A DNA stretch of 64,000 nucleotides from Granulicatella seriolae (GTDB taxonomy: Bacteria; Bacillota; Bacilli; Lactobacillales; Aerococcaceae), in contig NZ_JANHNZ010000001.1 of NCBI RefSeq assembly GCF_024543085.1, forward strand, positions 248,001 to 312,000, written 5' to 3'. Under the pieces are notes generated by a model that saw nothing but the letters and a program-made list of their open reading frames with translations, made no database searches and was not told the DNA's origin. Positions 19,585 to 27,762 of the stretch are shown one piece after another (position 1 is the stretch's first letter; every line of letters starts with the position of its first letter). The translations under genes were made by a program, and so were the position numbers.

Positions 19585-19899
19585 TTATTCATTATCTTTC
19601 GTTCTCCAATAACCATTTTGTTTGCGCCATTCAATAAATTCACTAGGATCAAAGTATAGAGATTTTTGTATTTGTAAATTTGTTAAACCAATATTCAGTA
19701 AATACAGGTATTGCTCATCTGTAAAATTATCTAATGAAAAATAGATGTTCTTAGAACGCTCTTCACTTAGTACCTCGCCCAATGCTTGAATTTCCGAATA
19801 GACAGGTGACGTTTCATCTTCCATCCAATCAGGGTATTCATTTAATAATTGCATAAGTTCTTTACGAAGTTTTTTCTTAAGCTCCTTATCCATTTTCAT
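19585..19899 (-). CDS. Hypothetical protein co-transcribed with arsR2
   Basis: A 104-residue acidic, probably soluble helical protein with many Tyr and Trp (YPDWMEDETSPVYSEIQ, then WRKQNGYWRT). There are no cysteines or His clusters, so it is not an obvious metal binder. The ATG at 19899 lies within the end of the ArsR-type gene (14-bp overlap) with GAGG nine bases upstream, indicating translational coupling. I do not recognise the family. Its link to the repressor suggests a role in metal response, which is inference. Confidence 0.6.
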   Translation of the reverse strand: MKMDKELKKKLRKELMQLLNEYPDWMEDETSPVYSEIQALGEVLSEERSKNIYFSLDNFTDEQYLYLLNIGLTNLQIQKSLYFDPSEFIEWRKQNGYWRTKDNE

Positions 19900-20215
19900 T
19901 GCTGTAAACCTCATCAATCATAGAGTTATTTTTTTCTAATACATGTTCTCTTAAGGAAGATAGAATTTCATAGATATGTCTATCACTTAAAGAATAAATT
20001 ATATTTCTTCCGTCTTTTTCGTATTTCACAAGATTTTCACTTCTTAGAACAGCAAGATGATGTGAAATGGCTGATTGTGATCTACTTGTAAGTTTTTGGA
20101 GTTCTTTAACATTAGCTGGACTATCTTTTAATAAAAATAAAATTTTAAGTCGTGTCAATTCATTAAAAGAATTTATTGAGCTGACAATCTTACTAATCGA
20201 ATCATCAGACAACAT
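19886..20215 (-). CDS. ArsR/SmtB repressor, CzrA-like alpha-5 sensor
   Basis: A 109-residue winged-helix repressor with recognition region SRSQSAISHHLAVLRSENLV. There is no cysteine. The C-terminal helix reads SDRHIYEILSSLREHVLEK. D-x-H and a second His 11 residues later match three of the four CzrA zinc ligands (Asp84, His86, His97), while the position of His100 is Glu. It probably senses Zn2+ or a related ion. AAGGAGG lies eight bases before the ATG at 20215; the upstream TTG contains that site and is rejected. Its promoter shares an operator with the cad operon. Confidence 0.85.
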   Translation of the reverse strand: MLSDDSISKIVSSINSFNELTRLKILFLLKDSPANVKELQKLTSRSQSAISHHLAVLRSENLVKYEKDGRNIIYSLSDRHIYEILSSLREHVLEKNNSMIDEVYSNENG

Positions 20216-20291
20216 TATTTTTCCCTCCTTTTTACTCAATCAGGTACTAAATTGAGATTGAATGTCCAATCAATCATATGTCTATACAATC

Positions 20292-20320
20292 ATATTAATA
20301 TTATTTAATATTTACGTCAA
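20292..20320 (-). promoter_or_regulatory. arsR2 promoter and operator
   Basis: On the minus strand TTGACG (20315-20320) and TAATAT (20292-20297) are 17 bp apart. The region matches the cad promoter at 28 of 33 positions, including most of the CATATTAA-6-TTAATAT repeat. Confidence 0.7.
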
Positions 20321-20464
20321 TGAAAATTTATATCACTTATTCAAAATTTAATGGCTCACAATTTCTTAAACATTAAGATGAACCTAAATATGAAATATTT
20401 TCAATCTCCTCCTTCGCTACCAAACTTCATCAATTCTTTTTTAATCATTATTTACTAATAAAAA

Positions 20465-20484
20465 AGACAAACAATTTTTTGTCT
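20465..20484 (-). terminator. Second terminator after the P2-type ATPase
   Basis: AGACAAA and TTTGTCT arms are followed by TTTTTTA on the minus strand. It lies behind the first terminator at 20567-20603. The rest of 20321-20612 shows no gene. Confidence 0.6.
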
Positions 20485-20566
20485 GCCTGATATTTATCTT
20501 ATTTTTAATATCCAACATAATTATCTTAATTAAGGATTAAAAAATCTTTACTACTATTTATAAAAA

Positions 20567-20603
20567 GTTGTCGTAAGATTAGATTAACTAATAAAACGAC
20601 AAC
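20567..20603. terminator. Terminator of the P2-type ATPase gene
   Basis: GTTGTCG and CGACAAC arms enclose an AT-rich loop with T runs on both strands, 10 bp past the stop codon. Confidence 0.7.
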
Positions 20604-20612
20604 TCATTTTTT

Positions 20613-23309
20613 TTATTCTTTACCCACTGCACGTTGGACAGCTTTCACAATTTCAACCACTGGAATAATTGCAAAGGCTGCTGCTGAAACAATGGCCCAT
20701 TGATACCAATTCAAACTTGTTACTTTAAAAATATCATTTAATCCTGGAATTAAAATAATTCCCATCATCAATACAAATGATAGCAGAATTGCCCAGTTAA
20801 AGGATTTATTTTTAAATGCTCCAACCTTAAAAATAGATTGATACACAGATTTTACGTTAAATGCATGAAATAGTTGCATTAATCCTAGAGTAGCAAAAGC
20901 CATTGTCAAGGCATCCGCATGAATTAAATCATACGCTTCATGGACTGGCCATTGGATTGCGGACCAATAAACAAATAAAACTGTTGCAGCTTCTAGAATA
21001 CCTTGATAGATAATACTACTCATAACACCACCTGAGAAAAAGTTAGAATTTTTACCACGAGGTTTTTGAGACATTAAATCTTTTTCAGTGGGTTCCAAAC
21101 CTAAAGCAATTGCTGGAAAAGTATCTGTTACTAAGTTAATCCACAATAAGTGAATAGGTAATAATGTCCCCCAACCTAATAGTGTAGCAATAAACAACGT
21201 TAAAACTTCTCCTAAGTTTGCAGCCATTAAGTATTGAATAGCTTTTTGAATATTTGAGAAAACTTTACGACCTTCTTCTACTGCAACTACGATTGTGGCA
21301 AAATTATCATCTGCAAGTACCATATCAGAAGCACCTTTAGAGACTTCTGTACCAGTAATACCCATTCCAACACCAATATCGGCTTGTTTTAACGAAGGAG
21401 CATCATTTACACCATCACCTGTCATAGCAACTACTTTTCCTTCGTTTTGCCAAGCTTTCACAATACGTACTTTATGCTCTGGTGAGACACGAGCGTACAC
21501 TGAATATTTTGAAATATTTTTTGCTAATTCTTTATCAGTAAGTTGATTTAACTCAGTTCCTGTCAAAATAGCACTATCATCACCCGGTCGAATAATCCCT
21601 AAACGTTCAGCTATCGCTTCAGCTGTATCTCGGTGATCACCAGTGATCATGATTGGACGAATACCCGCTTCTTTTGCAACTCTAACTGCATCAGCAGCTT
21701 CAGCACGCTCAGGGTCAATCATTCCAACCAAACCAGCAAAAATTAAATTATTTTCTAAGTCCTCTGAATTTAATTTTTCAGGAATAGTTTCAATGTATTT
21801 ATATGCCATTCCTAGCACACGTAAAGCTTGTTTAGCCATATTTGTATTGTTTTGCAAAATAGATTGTTTAACATCTGCAGTCATCACCGTTACATGATTA
21901 TTTAGTAAAATTTCGTTGGTACGATCTAATAATACGTCTGGTGCTCCTTTAACTGCTACCAACAAACGGCCATCTTTTAGTTGATGGATAGTACTCATTA
22001 ACTTACGATCTGAATCAAATGGTAAATCAGCTACACGTGGCTCTTCAACAATTTCCTCTAATATGTTAAAACCTTTGTCACGACCAAACTGAATTAAAGC
22101 AGTTTCTGTTGGATCTCCCATCAAATTACCCTCTTGACCAATTCGTGTATCATTGGCATAATTCATAATTTTAATTGCCATATTATCAGTTGAAATTGTA
22201 TCTTTTGCGTCGTGTTGAAAATCATCAAAATAGAGTTTTTCGACAGTCATTTGATTTAAAGTTAAAGTCCCTGTTTTATCAGAAGCAATAATATCGGTTG
22301 CTCCTAATGTTTCAACAGCTGGTAATTTTCGAATCATTGCATTACGTTTGGCCATAACTTGTGTACCTAAAGCCAAAATAATGGTCACAATAGCGGGTAA
22401 ACCTTCTGGAATTGCAGCAACCGCTAATGAGATAGAAGTTAATAACATTTCGACCCAATCACGACCATTAATTACAGTTCCTACAAAAAACATAATCACT
22501 GCAATAATTAAAATAGAAAATGTTAAGAATTTACCTAATTGATTTAAGTTCCGCTTTAATGGCGTCTCTGTTTCATTCGTATTTGCTAACATTCCAGCAA
22601 TTTTCCCTACTTCGGTACTCATTCCAGTGTTAACTACAATCCCTTTACCACGACCATACGTTACGTTGCTATTTGAGTAAGCCATATTAATTCGATCGCC
22701 AATCCCAATATCTTTACCTTTAAGAATTGTAACTTCTTTTTCAACAGGAACAGATTCTCCAGTCAGGGCAGCTTCTTCTATTTTTAGTGAGCTCGCTTCG
22801 ATAAGTCGAATATCAGCAGGAACTACGTCACCAGCCTCTAATAGAACAAGGTCTCCAGGAACTAATTCTGTACTACTAACAGATAAGCTGTGACCATTAC
22901 GAAACACATTTGCATTTGGAGTAGACATTTCTCGCAAAGCCTCAATTGCTTGTTCAGCTTTAGCTTCTTGGATCACACCCATCACTGCATTAATAATGAC
23001 AACTGATAGAATAATTAGCGCATCCACCCACTCACGATGTCCTTCTGCATTTGGTACCATTGCTGAGACACCTGCTGCAACTAATAAAATCAAGATCATT
23101 AAATCTTTAAATTGCTCAAAGAATTTTTGAAGCAATGATTTTTTCTTAGTTCCTTCTAATTCATTTGTACCATACAATTCTAAACGATCATTAACTTCTA
23201 TTTCTGAAAGTCCTTCCGATTTTGTTTCAAGTAGATTGAAAACCTCATCTTCCGTTTGAGAATAAAAATCCTGAATTACCTGTTTTTTCTTTACATTTCT
23301 TTCTGACAT
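20613..23309 (-). CDS. P2-type cation-transporting ATPase (Ca2+/Mn2+ type)
   Basis: Exports divalent cations with ATP. It has 898 residues from the ATG at 23309 (AAGGAGG upstream), the usual length for bacterial PacL/LMCA1-like pumps. An N-terminal cation ATPase domain, a TGES actuator motif, the M4 motif VAAIPEGLPA (ion-binding Glu), DKTGTLTLNQM, GDGVNDAPSLKQAD and a C-terminal four-helix domain with NLVTDTFPA are all visible. A probable yybP-ykoY Mn2+ riboswitch precedes it, so Mn2+ export is the best guess; Ca2+ is the alternative. Such pumps are normally chromosomal, and it is here inside an ICE. Confidence 0.9.
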   Translation of the reverse strand: MSERNVKKKQVIQDFYSQTEDEVFNLLETKSEGLSEIEVNDRLELYGTNELEGTKKKSLLQKFFEQFKDLMILILLVAAGVSAMVPNAEGHREWVDALIILSVVIINAVMGVIQEAKAEQAIEALREMSTPNANVFRNGHSLSVSSTELVPGDLVLLEAGDVVPADIRLIEASSLKIEEAALTGESVPVEKEVTILKGKDIGIGDRINMAYSNSNVTYGRGKGIVVNTGMSTEVGKIAGMLANTNETETPLKRNLNQLGKFLTFSILIIAVIMFFVGTVINGRDWVEMLLTSISLAVAAIPEGLPAIVTIILALGTQVMAKRNAMIRKLPAVETLGATDIIASDKTGTLTLNQMTVEKLYFDDFQHDAKDTISTDNMAIKIMNYANDTRIGQEGNLMGDPTETALIQFGRDKGFNILEEIVEEPRVADLPFDSDRKLMSTIHQLKDGRLLVAVKGAPDVLLDRTNEILLNNHVTVMTADVKQSILQNNTNMAKQALRVLGMAYKYIETIPEKLNSEDLENNLIFAGLVGMIDPERAEAADAVRVAKEAGIRPIMITGDHRDTAEAIAERLGIIRPGDDSAILTGTELNQLTDKELAKNISKYSVYARVSPEHKVRIVKAWQNEGKVVAMTGDGVNDAPSLKQADIGVGMGITGTEVSKGASDMVLADDNFATIVVAVEEGRKVFSNIQKAIQYLMAANLGEVLTLFIATLLGWGTLLPIHLLWINLVTDTFPAIALGLEPTEKDLMSQKPRGKNSNFFSGGVMSSIIYQGILEAATVLFVYWSAIQWPVHEAYDLIHADALTMAFATLGLMQLFHAFNVKSVYQSIFKVGAFKNKSFNWAILLSFVLMMGIILIPGLNDIFKVTSLNWYQWAIVSAAAFAIIPVVEIVKAVQRAVGKE

Positions 23310-23353
23310 GTTTTTCCTCCTTAAATTTGACACCATAAGTCTATTTTTAAACA

Positions 23354-23474
23354 AAAAAATAGACCTATGTATGTTTGACACATACATAAGTCTCATTAAT
23401 TAAGGCAACACCAGAAAAAAATTTTTCGGTTGGTGATGTTACCACAGCTTGTCAACTGCAAGTTACTCCCTTAT
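23354..23474 (-). promoter_or_regulatory. Probable yybP-ykoY (Mn2+) riboswitch with terminator
   Basis: The leader of the P2 ATPase starts with ATAAGGGAGTA and ends its first domain with GAGACTTAT, matching the conserved GGGGAGUA and GAGACC-type P1 strands of the yybP-ykoY class, with ATAAG pairing to CTTAT. A CATCACCAACCG segment fits the internal conserved loops. GAGACTTAT is also the 5' arm of a 14-bp terminator hairpin (23361-23393) followed by seven T. Ligand binding would hold P1, prevent termination and switch the pump on. This was recognised by eye and not scored by a covariance model. Confidence 0.75.
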
Positions 23475-23494
23475 GAAAAAACTAATATAGGTGG

Positions 23495-23523
23495 AGTATA
23501 CTAAAAGTTTTTTTAAATGACAA
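23495..23523 (-). promoter_or_regulatory. Promoter of the riboswitch-P2 ATPase unit
   Basis: On the minus strand TTGTCA (23518-23523) and TATACT (23495-23500) are 17 bp apart, about 20 bp before the aptamer start. Confidence 0.7.
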
Positions 23524-23596
23524 TAAATTTGATTTTTGTTTAATATTAAAATTCTACGATTCAAATTTTCATAATTAATTAACAACAATTACACAC

Positions 23597-23625
23597 TTGC
23601 AAAAACGAACGTGAGTTCGTATAAT
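23597..23625 (+). promoter_or_regulatory. SOS-controlled promoter of the Y-family polymerase operon
   Basis: TTGCAA (23597-23602) and TATAAT (23620-23625) are 17 bp apart. The spacer holds CGAACGTGAGTTCG (23606-23619), which matches the Gram-positive LexA/DinR box CGAAC-N4-GTTCG. Repression by LexA and release after DNA damage are expected. Confidence 0.85.
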
Positions 23626-23663
23626 GGTGATATGAATAACGAATTTCATTGGAGGTAGGGACT

Positions 23664-25088
23664 ATGGGAATAATTGATTATAGTAAAGAACCTAAATCAG
23701 ATATTGCATTTTTTGACATAAAATCCTTTTACGCCAGTGTTGAGTGTGTTGAACGTGGACTGAATCCTCTAACTACCTCTCTGTGTGTTATGAGTCGAGC
23801 GGATAATAGTGAAGGTCTAATATTGGCAAGTTCTCCTACTTTCAAAAAAGTATTTGGCCGAGATAATGTTAGTAGAAGTTACGATCTTCCATTTGATATT
23901 CGAACGAGAAAATTCCGCAGTTTCATTGCGAAAAAAAATAATATCCCTATTACGAAAGAGTACATTCAATTTATTGAAAATTGGGCAAAGCGAACTCTGA
24001 TCGTCCCACCGAGAATGACCTTATATATCGAACGAAATATTGAAATTCAGCAGATTCTACAGAACTACGCACCACCAGAAGAAATTTTACCTTATTCTAT
24101 CGACGAAGGTTTTATAGATTTAACAAAATCTCTAAATTATTTTGTTAAGGACCCTAATATTTCTCGACGAGAAAAATTAGATTTATTATCAAGTAAAATC
24201 CAACATGATATTTGGAAAAAAACGGGTGTGTATTCGACTGTTGGCATGAGTAATTCCAACCCTCTTTTAGCAAAACTAGCATTAGACAATGAGGCCAAAC
24301 ATACACAAACGATGCGTGCTAATTGGTCATATGAAGATGTGGAAACTAAAGTTTGGAATATCAATGAAATGACTGATTTTTGGGGAATTGGCCATCGTAC
24401 TGAACTTCGCTTAAATAAATTAGGTATTTATTCTATCAAAGAATTAGCTAATGCTAATCCTGATATTCTCAAAAAAGAATTCGGTGTAATTGGTGTACAA
24501 CTTTTTTTTCACGCAAATGGTGTAGACGAAAGTAAAGTAACAATGCCATACAAACCTAAATCAAAAGGCATTGGGAACTCACAAGTCCTTCATAAAGATT
24601 ATATCCATGAGAGAGACATTGAATTGGTTCTTTCTGAAATGGCTGAACAAGTGGCGATTCGTCTACGAAAAAGTCATAAAAAGACCACTGTTGTTTCAAT
24701 CTATGTAGGTTTTTCCAGAGACATGGAGAAAAAATCTATCAGTGTACAGAAAACAGTTGATCCAACACAAAACACGCAAATTTTAATCAGGCATGTACTA
24801 GATTTGTTTAGGAAAAAATACACATATGGAGCTGTCCGAAATATAGCTGTTCGATATGATGGGCTAGTAGATGAAGCTTATACCGTCTATTCTCTTTTCG
24901 ATAACGTAGAAGAGATCGAACGCATGGAAGCATTAGAAAAGACTATCGATCAAATTAGAGATAAACATGGATTTCTGGCTATTCAAAAAGCGACAGTCTT
25001 ATTCGAAAACTCGAGGAGTATTGCAAGAAGTAAACTCGTGGGTGGTCATGCTGCTGGTGGAGCTGGTGGATTGGATGGATTAAAATGA
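23664..25088 (+). CDS. Y-family translesion DNA polymerase (UmuC/UvrX-like)
   Basis: Error-prone polymerase that copies damaged DNA. It has 474 residues from the ATG at 23664 with GGAGG eight bases upstream. FFDIKSFYASVEC and SIDEGFIDL give the metal-binding catalytic acids, DFWGIGHRTELRLNKLGIYS is the thumb helix-hairpin-helix, and the C-terminal little-finger domain follows. It overlaps the YolD-like gene (ATGA), a pairing common on Gram-positive plasmids and ICEs. An SOS box lies in its promoter. It is one of few plus-strand genes in the ICE. Confidence 0.92.
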   Translation: MGIIDYSKEPKSDIAFFDIKSFYASVECVERGLNPLTTSLCVMSRADNSEGLILASSPTFKKVFGRDNVSRSYDLPFDIRTRKFRSFIAKKNNIPITKEYIQFIENWAKRTLIVPPRMTLYIERNIEIQQILQNYAPPEEILPYSIDEGFIDLTKSLNYFVKDPNISRREKLDLLSSKIQHDIWKKTGVYSTVGMSNSNPLLAKLALDNEAKHTQTMRANWSYEDVETKVWNINEMTDFWGIGHRTELRLNKLGIYSIKELANANPDILKKEFGVIGVQLFFHANGVDESKVTMPYKPKSKGIGNSQVLHKDYIHERDIELVLSEMAEQVAIRLRKSHKKTTVVSIYVGFSRDMEKKSISVQKTVDPTQNTQILIRHVLDLFRKKYTYGAVRNIAVRYDGLVDEAYTVYSLFDNVEEIERMEALEKTIDQIRDKHGFLAIQKATVLFENSRSIARSKLVGGHAAGGAGGLDGLK

Positions 25089-25453
25089 GTGTCGATCGTA
25101 ATTACTTACCATATAAATCCGCAAGAGAATATCAGGATCGCAATATGGCAAAATGGATGGGTTTTTTTCTTTCTGAACACTCGTCAGCTCTAAATGAACC
25201 TGGTCAATTAATCGATTTTAAAAACGCCTTATCGTTAGGCGAAAAAGTGTTGCTACTGAATCAAGCTTACACCAATAAATTGACAGTAAACTTTAATTAT
25301 GTAGAAAACGAAAAAATAAAAATTATAACCGGTTCAATAAATCAAGTATCAATGGAAGAAATCAGCATAAGAACAAAAGAAAACTATTATTTAGTTAAAG
25401 TGGATGATTTAATCAACATTAGTTTAGCGGAGGCGATTGATAGTGAAAACTAA
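25085..25453 (+). CDS. YolD-like protein
   Basis: 122 residues with the YolD-like fold features: PYKSAREYQDRNMAKWMGFF at the N-terminus, then a beta-rich region. It starts within the polymerase stop codon (ATGA), so the two are translationally coupled. YolD-like proteins accompany UmuC-type polymerases in Firmicutes and are proposed to play a UmuD-like role. Inclusion in the SOS operon is inferred from spacing. Confidence 0.85.
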   Translation: MSVDRNYLPYKSAREYQDRNMAKWMGFFLSEHSSALNEPGQLIDFKNALSLGEKVLLLNQAYTNKLTVNFNYVENEKIKIITGSINQVSMEEISIRTKENYYLVKVDDLINISLAEAIDSEN

Positions 25454-25742
25454 AAAAATTAGACAAAACGAAATTCAATTCGATTATTTTAGTGACAATT
25501 ATCATCAATTTGAAGAAGATTTTTATGAATTTTCCGCTTTAAATACCCCTTTAACGTTTTTAAGTGATGATATTTTATTTTCTATGGCCAGTGCACAAAA
25601 AAATTACTTTAAATTAAATCGACAAAATGCAATTGATGCGCAAGATCATTATTACATTTTTAAAGTAAGAACACCGAATGAGTCCAAACAGATTCGAGTT
25701 TATGAATATCAAGGACAAACTCTGTATATCGATGATAAATAA
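25443..25742 (+). CDS. Small conserved protein of the polymerase operon (DUF5960-like)
   Basis: About 99 residues starting at a GTG with GGAGG nine bases upstream and overlapping the YolD-like gene by 11 bp. It is rich in Phe, Tyr, Asp and Asn and has no recognisable motif. A similar small protein follows UmuC/YolD operons in streptococci and enterococci, and I recall it as DUF5960. Its function is unknown. It is the last gene before a terminator. Confidence 0.65.
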   Translation: MKTKKIRQNEIQFDYFSDNYHQFEEDFYEFSALNTPLTFLSDDILFSMASAQKNYFKLNRQNAIDAQDHYYIFKVRTPNESKQIRVYEYQGQTLYIDDK

Positions 25743-25748
25743 CAAAGA

Positions 25749-25782
25749 GGAAGCAATCAGATAAGTTTGATGCTTCCTTTTT
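25749..25782 (+). terminator. Terminator of the polymerase operon
   Basis: GGAAGCA and TGCTTCC arms are followed by six T on the plus strand, ending just before the convergent transfer operon. Confidence 0.8.
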
Positions 25783-25795
25783 GTCTATTCAATGA

Positions 25796-26716
25796 TTAAG
25801 GTAATTGTGCAACGATCTTCCAATTATCTGCTTTCTCTAACACTAGTTGATATTGAGAGACAATTTCACTTTTGGTTTCACTGTCCAAGTATCTTATAGC
25901 TACTTTTACAATATATTGTTGCTCTTTCTTTTGAATGGAAGGGTAAATCAATTCTGAAAAAATCAACTCTTTGTTAATCATTGGTAAGGTGTTTTCTGCC
26001 ATGTAATAAGTTAGTTCACTACTACTTGCGTTTGGATATAACTTAAAGAAGGTTTCTAAAAAAGCGATTATTTCTTGTTGAAGTGCTTCTTCAATACTGT
26101 TGTCATTTTCAAAAAATTCTGGTTGAAAATCAGACGTTTGAGGAGTGGTCCAAATCGTCGGATTGGTGGTAATAACTAAATCGGCTGTTTCATCTTGATG
26201 AACCGTGATACGATAAGATGATGTACTATATTTATTCTCTTCGCCTTCTGTAATCCGTTGGGTAACCGAGTAAATCACCTCAAAATTTTGTTCATCAATG
26301 GCTTGTATTTGCCAAATTTTGCGATCACTGACAGAAGAACTCGTTGGAATATCGGTCCGAATGGTATCTACATTTAATTCTTGTAATTCAGAAGTCAGGT
26401 AACGATTGATTCGTTCAGGTCGTTGTTCAATGGCTTCTTTGTTATTTTCCCAAGTATAATATTCTTGAATAAAATTAAGGGTAAAACTCTCAATCGCATG
26501 AGTATCAACCAGCATAGGTTCAATGATTGTTGTCTCATGAATGATGTGTGTATCAATGGCAGTAAAGTTTTTATAGAGACCAAAACTAAAGCTACCAATC
26601 AATAAGAGCCATAAGAAAAGGACACTCTTTTTGTGAGTGCCCAAGTGAATCGTTTTGACTTTATTTTGTTTAGATGTTTTATCTTTTTTAGGTTTGCGTT
26701 CAATATGAATTTTCAT
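25796..26716 (-). CDS. Conjugation channel protein, TcpC family (Tn916 Orf13-like)
   Basis: A 306-residue membrane-anchored component of the type IV secretion channel (VirB8-like fold). The N-terminal 30 residues are basic and cytoplasmic, one helix follows (SVLFLWLLLIGSFSFGLYKN), and the rest forms two extracellular NTF2-like domains (about 80-185 and 200-306). GAGG lies before the ATG. It is the last gene of the transfer operon, directly after the lysozyme-like gene, as in Tn916. Confidence 0.88.
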   Translation of the reverse strand: MKIHIERKPKKDKTSKQNKVKTIHLGTHKKSVLFLWLLLIGSFSFGLYKNFTAIDTHIIHETTIIEPMLVDTHAIESFTLNFIQEYYTWENNKEAIEQRPERINRYLTSELQELNVDTIRTDIPTSSSVSDRKIWQIQAIDEQNFEVIYSVTQRITEGEENKYSTSSYRITVHQDETADLVITTNPTIWTTPQTSDFQPEFFENDNSIEEALQQEIIAFLETFFKLYPNASSSELTYYMAENTLPMINKELIFSELIYPSIQKKEQQYIVKVAIRYLDSETKSEIVSQYQLVLEKADNWKIVAQLP

Positions 26717-26732
26717 GAATTGTCCTCATTTC

Positions 26733-27752
26733 TTATTGTTTTATTCGTCCCGCACCAATTAAATGTTGCTGCCAATAGTTTTCGTTTAAGTCGGTGTAAC
26801 CAATCGGATTGCCGGCATGGTACATTCTCATATCTCCTACATAAATCCCGACATGGGTCACATAATCGGCTGTCGCATAGGTCGAATGAAAGAAAATTAA
26901 ATCTCCTGGCTCCGCTTGCGATAAAGGCAAGTGATCCATTACCTCATATTGTGCTTGGGAAGTACGAGGCAAAGTAATGCCCGCTTTTTGAAAGGTCCAT
27001 TGGGTAATGCCGCTACAGTCAAAGGACGTATTTGGATTGGACCCGCCAAAGACATAGGGATACCCTTGATATTTCAAGGCTTCATCCATAATTGTCTGAA
27101 CAGTTTGGTTATCAAATTTTTGCGAAGTGGTTTCTAAATATTGGCTAACTAATAACACATAGAACATATTGCCGTAGTTATAACGCCAGCCACCATTTTT
27201 AGGAATAGAAATTTCATTTCTATAAGTGACTCGTTGACCGTTGGCTTGTTCATTAGAAAAACTTTCCGCTAATTCAAAGGAATAGGTTCGCCCATTCTTT
27301 GCGACATAATTTAAAAAGCCACCACCGTAATTGTAGGCTTGGATCACACTTTGTTGGTCCAAGACTAATGATTCCGCAGAACGAACCAATCCTGCAAAAT
27401 AGGAAACACCTTGTGCGATGGATTCTTCGGGGTCAGCAATCGTATTTGGTGATAAGCCTTTTGATTCCGACGATTGCATGACATCTTTTAGAGTTCCACC
27501 ACTTTCAACTTGAATAATCGCTAAGAGAATATTGATGTAGTCCTCAATATTCTCTTGTTTTGCATATTTTTCTACTAAGGAGCGATACTTCAGAACCTCT
27601 GGTGAAACAGACAAACCACTTCCTTGAATAACGATTGATTCAGAAGAAGTATCTTGAGGTTCATCTGCCACAAAAATTGCCACAAAAGACAATAAGCCAA
27701 AGAAGGAAAGAAAGAGTGTCAAAGCCACCATTAATTTTAGTTTCCATTTCAT
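26733..27752 (-). CDS. Conjugation cell-wall hydrolase, lysozyme-like plus NlpC/P60 (Tn916 Orf14 / CwlT-like)
   Basis: A 339-residue bifunctional enzyme that opens the wall for the conjugation channel. It has an N-terminal membrane anchor (about 8-28), a lysozyme-like domain (about 60-175, with AIIQVESGG carrying the catalytic Glu), and a C-terminal NlpC/P60 domain (about 220-339) with Cys in TSFDCSGITQW and His in VTHVGIYVG. It sits between the TcpC-like and VirB6-like genes, as in Tn916 and ICEBs1. Confidence 0.92.
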   Translation of the reverse strand: MKWKLKLMVALTLFLSFFGLLSFVAIFVADEPQDTSSESIVIQGSGLSVSPEVLKYRSLVEKYAKQENIEDYINILLAIIQVESGGTLKDVMQSSESKGLSPNTIADPEESIAQGVSYFAGLVRSAESLVLDQQSVIQAYNYGGGFLNYVAKNGRTYSFELAESFSNEQANGQRVTYRNEISIPKNGGWRYNYGNMFYVLLVSQYLETTSQKFDNQTVQTIMDEALKYQGYPYVFGGSNPNTSFDCSGITQWTFQKAGITLPRTSQAQYEVMDHLPLSQAEPGDLIFFHSTYATADYVTHVGIYVGDMRMYHAGNPIGYTDLNENYWQQHLIGAGRIKQ

Positions 27753-27762
27753 AGCGATTGAC

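Noticed and set aside
12984-23309. Antibiotic resistance gene, expected at this place in a Tn916-like element
   Set aside because: The segment holds only metal ATPases, repressors, an M23 peptidase and a small unknown gene; no tet(M), erm or similar gene is present.
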